In this document: positions 28,363 to 38,540 of the stretch, one piece after another | Layout of the letters: each line of letters opens with the position of its first letter | Position numbering within the stretch: position 1 is the first letter of the stretch | Assembly: GCA_016218685.1 (NCBI GenBank) | Contig: JACRDD010000024.1 | Span: forward strand, 1-64,000 | DNA length: 64,000 nucleotides | Origin: Desulfobacterales bacterium | Lineage (GTDB): Bacteria > Desulfobacterota > Desulfobacteria > Desulfobacterales > Desulfosarcinaceae | Direction of reading: 5' to 3' | Notes under the pieces: generated by a model | Told to the model about the DNA's origin: nothing | What the model saw: the letters and a program-made list of their open reading frames with translations, nothing else | The model's database searches: none | Translations under genes and position numbers: made by a program

Positions 28363-31062
28363 ATGCGGACGCGGATGACCCAATCGGCAGCTCCATCCAA
28401 GGAACGGCGATCAACCGATCGCATGGCCATGCAAGTGCACCCCATCACTTTAGCTTTCCGCGGCACCCATGCGGGACTTGAAGCGCCTTTCCGCGAGTAC
28501 TACTTCGAGAACGGATTGCGCCCGGTGCGCATCGCCATGGTCTTGGCCACTTTTCTTCTGGCGGCTTATGCCATGGTCGACGCGCTTTTCGTACCGGAGC
28601 GCAAATACCTCTTCTGGGTCCTGCGCTGGGGCGTTGAGTGTCCGGTGACCCTCTCGGTATTGGCCTTCACCTATTCCCGCCATGCCGCGCGCTACATGCA
28701 GCCGGTGCTGTCGGCGGCCACCATGATGGTCGGTCTGACCTTCATCGCCATGTACCTACTGGCGCCGGCACCCAAAGCGCACATCTATCTGCAGGGCTTG
28801 GTACAGGTCCTCTTCGCCATTTACACCCTGTTGCGGTTCCGCTTCGTGTGGGCCGCCGCCACCTTCTCGACCCTGCTCTCGATTTTCGTCACGCTGGGCG
28901 TCTTGGTATTCGAACTGCCCCGGGACCGCCTGGCCTCGGCCGGCGCCTCTTTGTTCGGCATCAACCTGCTGGGCATGATGGCCGGCTACACCATCGAACG
29001 CTACACGCGCCGGAATTTCTATCTCGCCCGTCACCTGGAGACCAAAAAGCGCCGCTTGAGCGTGGCCTTGCGATTTCTCGGCAACCGCGTGGAAAAGCGT
29101 ACCGCCGCATTGACCCTGGCCAACCAGCAGCTCCAATCCGAAGTCATGATGCGCAAAACCATCGAAAAGGCCTACCGGGAGAGCAAACGGCGCTACCGGC
29201 GCATGGTCAACAATGTGACCGATTATCTGGTGGTGCACGATCTGGACGGCAAGATCATCGAAGGCAATTACCGCATGATCGCCGGACTGGATTACAGCCA
29301 TAAGGAGATCGTCGGAAGGAACCTGAAAGAACTAATCGCGCCTAAAGTTCAGTGCTATTTCGACGGTTATCTCGATCGCCTGCGCACCGGCAAAAAAGAC
29401 GTCGGCAAGATCACCCTCGTGGCCAAAAACGGCCAGTTGCGCATTATGGAATACAGCAGCGTGGTGGGGCCATCGAGCCGGGGAGGCATGGTGGTCTACT
29501 CCCTGTCCCGGGATATCACCGACCGCCATCGCACCGAAAAAGCCCTGGCCGAAAGCCAGGCCAGGTTCAAGGACATTTTCGGAACGGCCGCGGCCGGCAT
29601 GTTGATCGTCAAGGAACAGACCCAACAAGTGATTGAAGTCAACCCGGCCGCGGCCCAGATGCTGGGCGCACCCATCGACCGGATCAAGGGCAAGCCGCTC
29701 GATCACGTGATCCGTGTCACCGGCGTCGATTTTCACAAAACCGGCGACCGCGCGTACGTCGATCCGCTGGAGTGCGATCTAATGCGTGACGACCAGGGCA
29801 CCCTGCCCATTCTGAAGACCATGCACCCCATGCAGTTCAACGGCGAGCCCCACTGGCTGATCAGCTTTGTCAGTATCCAGAAAATCAAGGAAGCCGAGGC
29901 CGTTAAGCGCGAGGCGGAAACGCAACTGACCCGCGCCCAGCATCTGCAGGCCATCGGCACCTTGGCCGGCGGCATCGCCCACGATTTTAACAACATTCTC
30001 TATGGCCTGATCGGATATGCCCAATTGGCCCTGGACGACGCGCCCCAAGGCTCTGTGATGCACGACAACCTGACGGAGATTTTGCAGGGCAGCCGCCGAG
30101 CCAAAGAGCTCGTCGCCCAAATCCTGGCCTTCAGCCGCCAGGAAGAGAGCGAACGCAAACCAATCCAGCCCGCGCCTTTGATCAAGGAGGCGCTCAAGCT
30201 GCTGCGGGCTTCCATTCCTTCCAGCGTGGAGATTCAGGCCCACATTGCCCCGGATACCCACTCGATTCTGGCCAATCCCACCCAGATCCACCAGGTGATC
30301 ATGAATCTTTGTACCAACGCCACCCACGCCATGCAGCGCCGGGGCGGCCTGCTGCGCATCACCCTGGAAAACGTGACCCTGGCCTCGGGCGAAGTCTTTT
30401 TCAACGGGCCGCTGGCGCCCGGCCGGTTTGTCCGGCTGACGGTGGCCGACAACGGTGTCGGCATGGCCCCGCAGATCGTCGATCGCATCTTCGAACCCTT
30501 CTTCACCACCAAAAGCCAGGGGGAGGGTTCGGGTATGGGGCTGTCGGTCGTGCTCGGTGTGGTGCAGGCCCACGAAGGCGGCATCCGCGTCGGCAGCCAA
30601 GCCGGGCAAGGCACGTGCTTTGAAATACTGCTACCCGTGGCCTCCCGCAACGAAGAGCGGGAAGAAAAAGAAGCCCCGCCGCCCCCCGGCGGCAGCGAAA
30701 GAATCCTGCTGGTCGACGACGAGCGCGCCATCATCCAAATGGGCCGGCAGATGCTCTCCAAGTTGGGCTATAAGGTCACCACCTATCAGGACCCCATGGA
30801 GGCCCTCGAATGCTTCCGCCGCGAACCGCAAGCCTTCGATCTGGTCATCACCGACCTCACCATGCCCAAACTCAAAGGCACCGAACTTGCCGAAGAAATG
30901 CTACGCATCGCGCCCGGTCTTCCGCTGATCCTGTGCACCGGCTATGGCGACCAGATCACCAGCGAGCAAATCGCCCAAATCGGCATCCGCGAACTGCTGC
31001 TCAAACCCATTCTGCGGGAAAGCCTGGCGGTGGCCATCCGGCAAGCCTTCATGAAAAACTAG
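28363..31062 (+). CDS. Membrane-bound PAS hybrid histidine kinase
   Basis: 899 residues. After a hydrophilic head (about 1-50) come about six membrane helices (50-215), a coiled coil, two PAS units (about 270-390 and 395-510), HisKA with His540 in 'GGIAHDFNNILYGLIGYAQ', HATPase_c with 'NLCTNATHAM' and 'GSGMGLSVVLGV', and a receiver with Asp831 in 'VITDLTMPKLKG'. The kinase and receiver parts closely resemble those of the upstream kinase, pointing to a shared origin. The start is uncertain: ATGs at 28363, 28375 and 28423 all lack a strong ribosome site. Its TAG stop overlaps the feoB stop on the other strand. Confidence 0.9.
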   Translation: MRTRMTQSAAPSKERRSTDRMAMQVHPITLAFRGTHAGLEAPFREYYFENGLRPVRIAMVLATFLLAAYAMVDALFVPERKYLFWVLRWGVECPVTLSVLAFTYSRHAARYMQPVLSAATMMVGLTFIAMYLLAPAPKAHIYLQGLVQVLFAIYTLLRFRFVWAAATFSTLLSIFVTLGVLVFELPRDRLASAGASLFGINLLGMMAGYTIERYTRRNFYLARHLETKKRRLSVALRFLGNRVEKRTAALTLANQQLQSEVMMRKTIEKAYRESKRRYRRMVNNVTDYLVVHDLDGKIIEGNYRMIAGLDYSHKEIVGRNLKELIAPKVQCYFDGYLDRLRTGKKDVGKITLVAKNGQLRIMEYSSVVGPSSRGGMVVYSLSRDITDRHRTEKALAESQARFKDIFGTAAAGMLIVKEQTQQVIEVNPAAAQMLGAPIDRIKGKPLDHVIRVTGVDFHKTGDRAYVDPLECDLMRDDQGTLPILKTMHPMQFNGEPHWLISFVSIQKIKEAEAVKREAETQLTRAQHLQAIGTLAGGIAHDFNNILYGLIGYAQLALDDAPQGSVMHDNLTEILQGSRRAKELVAQILAFSRQEESERKPIQPAPLIKEALKLLRASIPSSVEIQAHIAPDTHSILANPTQIHQVIMNLCTNATHAMQRRGGLLRITLENVTLASGEVFFNGPLAPGRFVRLTVADNGVGMAPQIVDRIFEPFFTTKSQGEGSGMGLSVVLGVVQAHEGGIRVGSQAGQGTCFEILLPVASRNEEREEKEAPPPPGGSERILLVDDERAIIQMGRQMLSKLGYKVTTYQDPMEALECFRREPQAFDLVITDLTMPKLKGTELAEEMLRIAPGLPLILCTGYGDQITSEQIAQIGIRELLLKPILRESLAVAIRQAFMKN

Positions 31063-33242
31063 CCCAACCCCAGCAAGCGCCCGCCCTGATAGACCAGGAA
31101 AGCCATGAGCCAGGCCACGGAGGTGGTATAGGCGATGGAGAAGAACATCCAGCCGGTGGAGCCGGTCTCGCGGCGGATGGCGGCCACGGTGGCCAGGCAG
31201 GGCAGATAAAGCAGCACGAAGACCATCATGGAGAGCGCTGTCAGGGGGGTCATGCCGGCGGCGCGCAGGGCGCTCTCCAGGGCATTGGCCTGGGGATCGT
31301 CGGTGACGGCGTAGAGCACGCCCAGGGTGCTGACCACGATCTCCTTGGCCACAAACCCGCTGAGCAGTGCGATGCCGCCGCGCCAATCCACGCCGATGGG
31401 ACGAAAAACAGGTTCCAGGGCCTGCCCCAGGCGACCGAGGAACGATCGCGCGGCCTGCTCCGACTTGGTGCGCTGGGAGAGTGCATTCAGGGCCTGCGCG
31501 TGCCGCGCTTCGATCTCCGGCCGGCGGGATTGCTCCGCGGCCTGCCACTCGGATTGGAATTGGGCTTCGAGACGCGCGCTTTCCTGAACTTGGGCCTGGC
31601 GCAGTTCCGGTGCCTGGGGAAAGTTGGCCAGAACCCAGATGATGATCGAACCCACCAGAATCACCCCGCCCATGCGCTTGAGGAACATCTTGCTGCGGTC
31701 CCACATGTGGATCAGCAGGCTCTTGAGCATGGGCACGCGGTAGGGCGGCAGCTCCATCACAAAGGGTGCGTCCGCGCCCCGGAAGAGCAGGGTGCGGAAG
31801 AGCCGGCCGGTGAGGATCGAGAGCACGATACCGGCCAGATAGATGCCGAAGATCACCGTGCCGGCCCGGGCCCCGAAGAAACCGCCGGCCAGCACGATAT
31901 ACACCGGCAGCTTGGCCGAGCAGGACATGAAGGGCGTGATCAGAATGGTGAGGATGCGGTCGGTTTTGCTTTCCAACGTGCGCGCGGCCATGATGGCCGG
32001 CACGTTGCAGCCGAAGCCCATGAGCATGGGAATGAACGATTTGCCGTGCAGGCCCACCAGGTGCATGATCTTGTCCATCAGAAACGCGGCCCGGGCCATG
32101 TAGCCGGTATCTTCGAACAGGGCGATGCAGAAAAAGAGCAGTAAAATATTGGGTAGAAAAACGCCCACCGTGCCCACGCCGCTGATGATGCCGTCCAGCA
32201 GCAGATCTTCGATCCAGCCGGGCGGCAGCAAATAGCCCACCCCGGCGGCCAGCAGGCCGAAGAGATGTTCGATCCAATCCTGGGGAAAGGCCCCCACGGT
32301 GAAGGTGAGCTGGAACATGGCCCAGATGAAGAAGAAAAAAATCGGCATGCCCACGAACCGGTTGGTGAGCACCAGGTCGATGTTGCGAGAGATATCCACC
32401 CGCTCCAGGGGCGAGGTGGTGAGCACCTCCTTGACGATGCCGGTGATGAACCCGTAGCGTTCGTCGGTGGTGACGATTTCAGGATCGTCGTTGAAACGGT
32501 CCTGGAGAAAGGCGCGCTGCTTCTGGGTGGCCTCCAGCAGGGCCGCGAAGCCATCGCCGGCAATGGCCGTCAGGCGCTCCTTGATAATGGCGTCGTCTTC
32601 GATCAGTTTGATGGCGATCCAGCGCGGATGGTAGGGCAAGGCGGCCCCTATATGGGTGGTCAGATAGCGCTGCAGGGCATCGATGGCCTTTTCCACCTCC
32701 TGATTGTAACGCACCTTGCGCTTCTGCTGGGGCGGCGTGCCCGAAAGGGCCAACTCCACAGCCGCGGCCAGCAGGTCGTCGATGCCCTTCTGCCGGTTGC
32801 CCACGGTCAGGACCACGGGCAGATCCAGCAGTTCGGAGAGCTTGTGGGCATCAATCTTGAGGCCGCGGGCATCGGCCATATCCATCATATTGAGGGCGAA
32901 GACCACCTTGCAATCCAGCTCCCGGAGCTGGGTGGCCAGGTAGAGGCTGCGCTCCAGGTTGGAGGTGTCGATGATGTCGATGACCACATCCGGCGATTCG
33001 TCCAGGATGAAATTGCGAGCCACAATCTCTTCGATGGAAAAGGGGGTCAGGCTGTAGGTGCCGGGCAGGTCCACGATCTTCAGATCGTAGCCATGGCGGT
33101 GCACCAGGCCTTCCTTCTTTTCCACGGTCACGCCCGGCCAGTTGCCCACCTTCTGGCGCGTGCCGGTAATGGCGTTGAAGATGGTGGTTTTGCCCGAGTT
33201 GGGATTGCCGGCCAGGGCGATGGTGATCGTGGGATGGGTCAT
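31059..33242 (-). CDS. feoB: Ferrous iron transporter FeoB
   Basis: 727 residues. The N-terminal G domain has G1 (GNPNSGKTT at 12-20), G3 (DLPGTY) and G4 (NMMD) motifs, followed by a helical GDI region. The membrane part has two Gate regions ('GCNVPAIMAARTLESKTDRILTILITPFMSCSAKLPVY' and 'GFVAKEIVVSTLGVLY') that line the iron path. An Ala/Glu/Arg-rich segment near 560-610 sits in an extra-membrane loop. I use the ATG at 33242, ten bases after AAGGAA; an ATG at 33266 would overlap feoA. It forms an operon with feoA. Confidence 0.95.
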   Translation of the reverse strand: MTHPTITIALAGNPNSGKTTIFNAITGTRQKVGNWPGVTVEKKEGLVHRHGYDLKIVDLPGTYSLTPFSIEEIVARNFILDESPDVVIDIIDTSNLERSLYLATQLRELDCKVVFALNMMDMADARGLKIDAHKLSELLDLPVVLTVGNRQKGIDDLLAAAVELALSGTPPQQKRKVRYNQEVEKAIDALQRYLTTHIGAALPYHPRWIAIKLIEDDAIIKERLTAIAGDGFAALLEATQKQRAFLQDRFNDDPEIVTTDERYGFITGIVKEVLTTSPLERVDISRNIDLVLTNRFVGMPIFFFFIWAMFQLTFTVGAFPQDWIEHLFGLLAAGVGYLLPPGWIEDLLLDGIISGVGTVGVFLPNILLLFFCIALFEDTGYMARAAFLMDKIMHLVGLHGKSFIPMLMGFGCNVPAIMAARTLESKTDRILTILITPFMSCSAKLPVYIVLAGGFFGARAGTVIFGIYLAGIVLSILTGRLFRTLLFRGADAPFVMELPPYRVPMLKSLLIHMWDRSKMFLKRMGGVILVGSIIIWVLANFPQAPELRQAQVQESARLEAQFQSEWQAAEQSRRPEIEARHAQALNALSQRTKSEQAARSFLGRLGQALEPVFRPIGVDWRGGIALLSGFVAKEIVVSTLGVLYAVTDDPQANALESALRAAGMTPLTALSMMVFVLLYLPCLATVAAIRRETGSTGWMFFSIAYTTSVAWLMAFLVYQGGRLLGLG

Positions 33243-33255
33243 GGGGGCCGTTTCC

Positions 33256-33483
33256 TTATTGAACATCCAAAACGGAGATTTGCGCCGCTTCTTCCACCCG
33301 CAGCGAAATGTGGGCCCCTTTGACGATCAGTTCCATGGGATCTTTGAGCGGAGCGTACTTTTCGACGTAGATCCGAGTGCCCTTGAGCAGCCCCATCTCC
33401 AGGATGCGCCGCCGCAATGCGCCGCTTCCGCCGACGCGGTCGATCACCGCCCAGGACCCCTCTTTCAACTGGTTTAACAGCAT
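33256..33483 (-). CDS. feoA: Ferrous iron transport protein FeoA
   Basis: 75-residue SH3-like protein: 'LNQLKEGSWAVIDRVGG', 'LRRRILEMGLLKGTRIYVEKYAPLKDPMELIVKG' and 'ISLRVEEAAQI', the full FeoA pattern. It is a small cytoplasmic partner that modulates FeoB. The ATG at 33483 follows GGAG; an alternative ATG at 33492 is too close to its purine stretch. The stop is 14 bases before feoB. Confidence 0.92.
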   Translation of the reverse strand: MLLNQLKEGSWAVIDRVGGSGALRRRILEMGLLKGTRIYVEKYAPLKDPMELIVKGAHISLRVEEAAQISVLDVQ

Positions 33484-33670
33484 CCGCTCCATCCTTTCCC
33501 GAAACCGCCCGGCGCCCGTATTCCCTGGATTTTCTAACGATCTGAAAAGCATGGCGAAACTAATGCCATGACCCTGAATTGTCAACCCACAACCTGAGTG
33601 CAACCAGCACCACCATGGACCGAAGGGTTTGCAGATGAAGTCGGCGGCTGCTATAGGAATAGGAACAAAT
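33484..33670. promoter_or_regulatory. Divergent promoter region between feoA and the tripartite exporter
   Basis: 187 bases between the feoA start (minus) and the outer-membrane factor start (plus). Both promoters should be here, and a Fur or DtxR-type site would be expected for feoAB. I could not recognise one with confidence by eye. Confidence 0.35.
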
Positions 33671-35179
33671 ATGACAAACGCGCCTTCATGCATACCTCCC
33701 GGCGGTCGCCCGGGACTCCGAACGGCGGGGATATTCTTAGCAGGGCTCCTGCTCCTGGCCGGCTGTGCCGTAGGCCCGGATTACCAGCCGCCGGCCCCCC
33801 AAGTACCGGACCAGTGGCATGCGGCGATCCCTCCCGATTCCCAATGGGATGCCCAGCGCCTGGCCCAGTGGTGGCAGGTGCTCAAGGACCCAATGCTGAC
33901 CGATTTGGTACATCAAGCCGCCGTGCAGAATTTGGATGTGCACGAGGCCCTTTCCCGGGTGCGCGAGGCGCGCCACCAGCGGGTCATCAGCCGCGCACCC
34001 CTTTTTCCGAGCCTTGCGGCCACCGGTTCGGCGCGCCGCAGCGATCAAGGCGATGCGGGTTCAGCGCGGATGTCCGAACTTTTAGGCCGCGGGGGGGGTG
34101 GCGTCTCGGAACAGTACGACCTGGAGTTGGACGCCGGCTGGGAGCTGGATTTATTCGGCGGCACGCGACGCGCCGTGGAAGCCTCCCAAGCCGACCTGGA
34201 GGCCAGGGTCGAAGATCTGCGCGCGGTCCTGGTCACCCTGCTGGCCGAGGTGGCCGTCAACTATGTCGATCTGCGCACCTACCAGGCGCGCCTGGCCGTG
34301 GCCGAGGGCAACGTGGCGGCCCAGCAGCAGACCTGGGAGCTGCTCACGGCCCTGACCCAGGCCGGCGGCGGCGATGAACTGGCCGTGGCCCAGGCGCGCT
34401 ACAACCTGGAAAGCTCCCGGGCCAAGATCAGCGACCTTGCGGTGGGCCTGGAGGCGGCCTTGAACCGCCTGGCCGTGCTCACCGGTCGCCAGGCCGGGTC
34501 GCTGCACGCCGAACTCTCCGCCGTTGCGCCCATTCCCGAAGCCGACCTTTCCCTGGCCGTGGGCGTGCCGGCCGACACGATCCGCCAGCGACCTGACATC
34601 CGACGGGCCGAGCGCGAACTGGCGGCACAGACCGCCCGCATCGGCGAGGCCACGGCCGACCTCTATCCCCAGTTCACCCTGAGCGGCTCCATCGGCCTGG
34701 AGTCAGTTTCCACGGGCGACCTCTTCTCATCGGCCAGCCGGGTCTGGTCTTTCGGTCCTGCCTTCAGTTGGCCGCTGTTCCAGGCCGGTGCCATCCGCGC
34801 CAACATCCATGTGCAGGAGGAGTTGCAGCAGCAGGCGTTCATCCGTTATGAAGCTGCGATTCTGACCACCCTGGAAGAGGTGGAAAACGCCCTGGTGGCC
34901 TATGCCCAGGAGCAGCGCAAGGCCGAGAATCTGCAGGCCGCCGCCGATGCCGCGCGCCTGGCGGAAAAACTGGCCAAAGTGCAGTACGTCACCGGCACGA
35001 CCGGTTTTAGCGAAGTGCTGGAGGCCCAGCGTTCGCTGCTTTCCTTTGAAGACCAACTGGCCACCAGCCGGGGAGCCGTGCTCGCCAACCTGGTCCGGCT
35101 TTACAAAGCCCTGGGCGGCGGCTGGCAGCCGTTCAGCCTCGAAAACGAAACACCTCCGGCCGGGGAGAAGAAAAGTTGA
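33671..35179 (+). CDS. Outer-membrane efflux lipoprotein (NodT/OprM type)
   Basis: 502 residues. The signal peptide ends in a clear lipobox (LLLAGC, lipidated Cys32), followed by 'AVGPDYQPPAPQVPDQW', the standard start of RND/MacAB-type outer-membrane factors. Two OEP domains follow, with 'RPDIRRAERELAAQTARIGEATADLYPQFTLSGSIG' in the second. It forms a trimeric TolC-like channel. The ATG at 33671 has AGGA upstream. Its stop overlaps the neighbourhood of the adaptor start, indicating an operon. Confidence 0.94.
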   Translation: MTNAPSCIPPGGRPGLRTAGIFLAGLLLLAGCAVGPDYQPPAPQVPDQWHAAIPPDSQWDAQRLAQWWQVLKDPMLTDLVHQAAVQNLDVHEALSRVREARHQRVISRAPLFPSLAATGSARRSDQGDAGSARMSELLGRGGGGVSEQYDLELDAGWELDLFGGTRRAVEASQADLEARVEDLRAVLVTLLAEVAVNYVDLRTYQARLAVAEGNVAAQQQTWELLTALTQAGGGDELAVAQARYNLESSRAKISDLAVGLEAALNRLAVLTGRQAGSLHAELSAVAPIPEADLSLAVGVPADTIRQRPDIRRAERELAAQTARIGEATADLYPQFTLSGSIGLESVSTGDLFSSASRVWSFGPAFSWPLFQAGAIRANIHVQEELQQQAFIRYEAAILTTLEEVENALVAYAQEQRKAENLQAAADAARLAEKLAKVQYVTGTTGFSEVLEAQRSLLSFEDQLATSRGAVLANLVRLYKALGGGWQPFSLENETPPAGEKKS

Positions 35180-35184
35180 CGCCT

Positions 35185-36483
35185 ATGTCGGACAATACCG
35201 AGTTATCCGTGAATGCCACCATGACCCAGGTGGCCGCCGCCGGCCGGCGCAAGCGCCTGGTCCGCTGGGGGGCCGTCTTGGGAGCGGCCCTGGTGACGAC
35301 CATCATCGTCGCCGCCTGGAGCCTCGGCGGCCGCGGCAGCGCCCCCAGCTATCAGACCCAGCCGGTGCGCCGGGGGGACTTGGCGATCACCGTGGTGGCC
35401 ACCGGCAACCTGCAGGCCACCAACCAGGTGCAGGTGGGCAGCGAGCTTTCGGGCATCCTGGTTGCCCTGAAGGCCGATTACAACGACACCGTCAGAGTCG
35501 GCCAGCCTCTGGCCTACCTGGACGACTCCAAATACCGGGCCGCCGTAGCCCGCTCCAGGGCCGAACTGGCCTCGGCCAAGGCCAACCACAAGGAAGCCCT
35601 GGCCACGCGCCAGGCCCAGGAGAAGAAGCTGGCCCGCCAGCGCAAGACCCGGGAGTTGACCGAAAACAAGCTGCCCTCCCAGGAGGATCTGGAGCAGACC
35701 GAGGCCGATCTGGAGCGTGCCGTGGCTGGTGTAGAGGCTGCGGCAGCGGCCATCGAGAAAGCCCAGGCAACCCTGCAATCCGATGAAACCGACCTTAAAA
35801 AGACGGTGATCTACTCGCCCATCAACGGCATCGTCCTGAGCCGGGATGTGGAGGTGGGCCAGACCGTGGCGGCTTCGCTGCAAGCGCCGGTATTGTTTAC
35901 CCTGGCCGAAGACCTGCGCCACATGGAGTTGCAGGTGGATGTGGACGAAGCCGACGTCGGCCAGGTCCAACCTGGCCAATCGTCCGAATTTACCGTGGAC
36001 GCTTACCCGGACCGGACCTTCCAGGCCCAGATCACCCAGGTGCGATACGGCGCGCAAACCACCGAGGGCGTGGTGACCTACAAAAGCGTGCTGCGCGTGG
36101 AAAATCCCGACCTTTTGCTGCGGCCGGGCATGACCGCCACGGTGAATATCGCCGTCTTGAAGATCGAAAATACGCTGTTGGTGCCCAGTGCGGCCTTGCG
36201 CTTTACACCGGAGCAGCTCGCCCAAAAGCCAAAACGCGAAGGGGGGATCGTCAACGCCTTCATGCCGCGCCCGCCCTTTAAACGCTCCCGAAAAATGGCC
36301 GGCGACGATACCCAGGAGAAAAATGGCAAGACCCAGCTCTGGACGCTCAAAGAGAACCAGCCGGCGGCGGTGGCAGTCGAGGTCAGGGCCACGGATGGCG
36401 CCACAACGGCCGTGAGTTCTTCGAATTCGGATTTGAAAGAGGGCATGCCGGTTATCCTGTTCGCCGTCACCCCCAAGGAATGA
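35185..36483 (+). CDS. MacA-like periplasmic adaptor subunit
   Basis: 432 residues with one N-terminal membrane helix (about 27-47), a lipoyl-like half 'ATGNLQATNQVQVGSELSGILVALKADYNDTV', a long helical hairpin (about 105-190), the second lipoyl half 'TVIYSPINGIVLSRDVEVGQTVAAS' and beta-barrel 'DVDEADVGQVQPGQSSEFTVDAYPDRTF'. This links the inner-membrane ABC pump to the outer-membrane channel. A Lys/Arg-rich insert near 345-385 precedes the last beta domain. It starts at ATG 35185, just behind the stop of the outer-membrane factor. Confidence 0.93.
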   Translation: MSDNTELSVNATMTQVAAAGRRKRLVRWGAVLGAALVTTIIVAAWSLGGRGSAPSYQTQPVRRGDLAITVVATGNLQATNQVQVGSELSGILVALKADYNDTVRVGQPLAYLDDSKYRAAVARSRAELASAKANHKEALATRQAQEKKLARQRKTRELTENKLPSQEDLEQTEADLERAVAGVEAAAAAIEKAQATLQSDETDLKKTVIYSPINGIVLSRDVEVGQTVAASLQAPVLFTLAEDLRHMELQVDVDEADVGQVQPGQSSEFTVDAYPDRTFQAQITQVRYGAQTTEGVVTYKSVLRVENPDLLLRPGMTATVNIAVLKIENTLLVPSAALRFTPEQLAQKPKREGGIVNAFMPRPPFKRSRKMAGDDTQEKNGKTQLWTLKENQPAAVAVEVRATDGATTAVSSSNSDLKEGMPVILFAVTPKE

Positions 36484-36490
36484 GCGCACG

Positions 36491-37170
<680 letters not shown>

Positions 37171-37174
<4 letters not shown>

Positions 37175-38385
37175 TCCTGTGGGAAATCTACTTGCTGGCC
37201 CAGCGCACCATTCTGCGCAACGTGCTGCGTTCGTCGCTCACCATGCTGGGGATCGTCATCGGGGTGGGGGCCGTGATCGTCATGGTGACGCTCGGCAGCG
37301 GTACAACGGCCAAAGTCACTCAGAACATTTCCAAATTGGGCACCGATATTTTGTATGTGCGTCCCGGGTTGGGCTCCCATGGGCCGGGCGGCCTCCGAAT
37401 CGCCTCCAAGCAATTTGAGCTGGCGGATGCCGAAGCCATCCAAAACGCCATTGCCGGCCTGCAGGCCGTGGCGCCCACGACCGATTCAAACCGCCAGGCG
37501 ATCGTGGGCAGTGCCAATCGGACCACCTGGGTCAACGGGGTTACCAATGCCTATTTCACGGCATTGGGATGGACGCTGGCGGACGGACGCTGGTTCAGCG
37601 ACGCCGAGCAAAAAGCCGGCAAGAGTGTCTGCCTTTTGGGACAAACAGCCCAAAAAGAGCTTTTTGGAAGTACTTCACCCATCGGCCAGGCCCTCCGCCT
37701 GGGCAAAGTCTCCTTCAAAGTCGTCGGCACCCTACAGGCCAAAGGGGCCTCTACTTTCGGCCAGGATCAGGACGATGTGATCATCATCCCCCTGCGCACC
37801 ATGCAACGCCGGATCGCCGGAAAGGCGGATGTGCGCAATATCGTCATCGCGGTGGCCCCGGGAGTCTCCACCCAGACGGTCACAGCCGATATCGAACGCC
37901 TGATGCGCGTCCGCCGCGGCATCAAGCCCAACCAGTATGACGACTTCAACGTCCGTGACATGAAAGAACTCATCGACACCTTCACCAGCACCACCATGGT
38001 GATGACCGCCCTGCTCAGCGCCGTGGCCGGCGTCAGCCTGCTGGTGGGCGGCATCGGCATCATGAACACCATGATGGTCTCGGTCACCGAGCGCACCCGG
38101 GAGATCGGCACGCGCCTGGCCATCGGCGCCATGCGCGAAGAAGTACTGCTCCAGTTCCTGGTGGAGGCCGTGGTGCTGGCCACCTTCGGGGGCATTCTGG
38201 GCATCCTGCTGGGGCTCTCCGCCTCGGTCGTCGGTGCCGGCCTGATCGGCGTTCCTTTTATCTTCAAGCCCGGCACCGTGGCCCTCGCCTTTTTCTTCTC
38301 GGGCGCCGTGGGCGTCGCCTTCGGCTACCTGCCGGCCAAGAAGGCGGCCCAGCTCGATCCCATCGAGGCGTTGCGGTACGAATAG
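37171..38385 (+). CDS. MacB-type ABC transporter permease
   Basis: 404 residues: one N-terminal helix (about 20-45, 'SSLTMLGIVIGVGAVIVMVTLG'), a large periplasmic MacB_PCD domain (about 50-270) and three C-terminal helices in a FtsX domain ('LLVGGIGIMNTMMVSVTERTREIGTRLAIGAM'). With the ATPase, adaptor and outer-membrane factor it forms a complete MacAB-TolC-like exporter for peptides, macrolides or lipids. The substrate cannot be told from sequence. Confidence 0.95.
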
Positions 38386-38540
38386 TGACACGTTGACCCG
38401 CCGGTATTACTCTAACGGCTAAGTTCCACGACGGGAGACGCGAATCGTGACGCGGTCCGGAGAACCACACCCGCCCGTCGTTCTTTGAGCCCAGCGCCTT
38501 CGATGCTCCGGACGCGAACACACCTATACGGAGGTGCACC
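38386..38540. other. Gap after the MacAB-type operon
   Basis: 155 bases with no gene. A GGAGGTG ribosome site precedes the next start at 38541. No hairpin terminator is evident. Confidence 0.35.

Noticed and set aside
33484-33670. Possible Fur box ahead of feoA
   Set aside because: No sequence there matches the 19-base palindrome well enough to claim.
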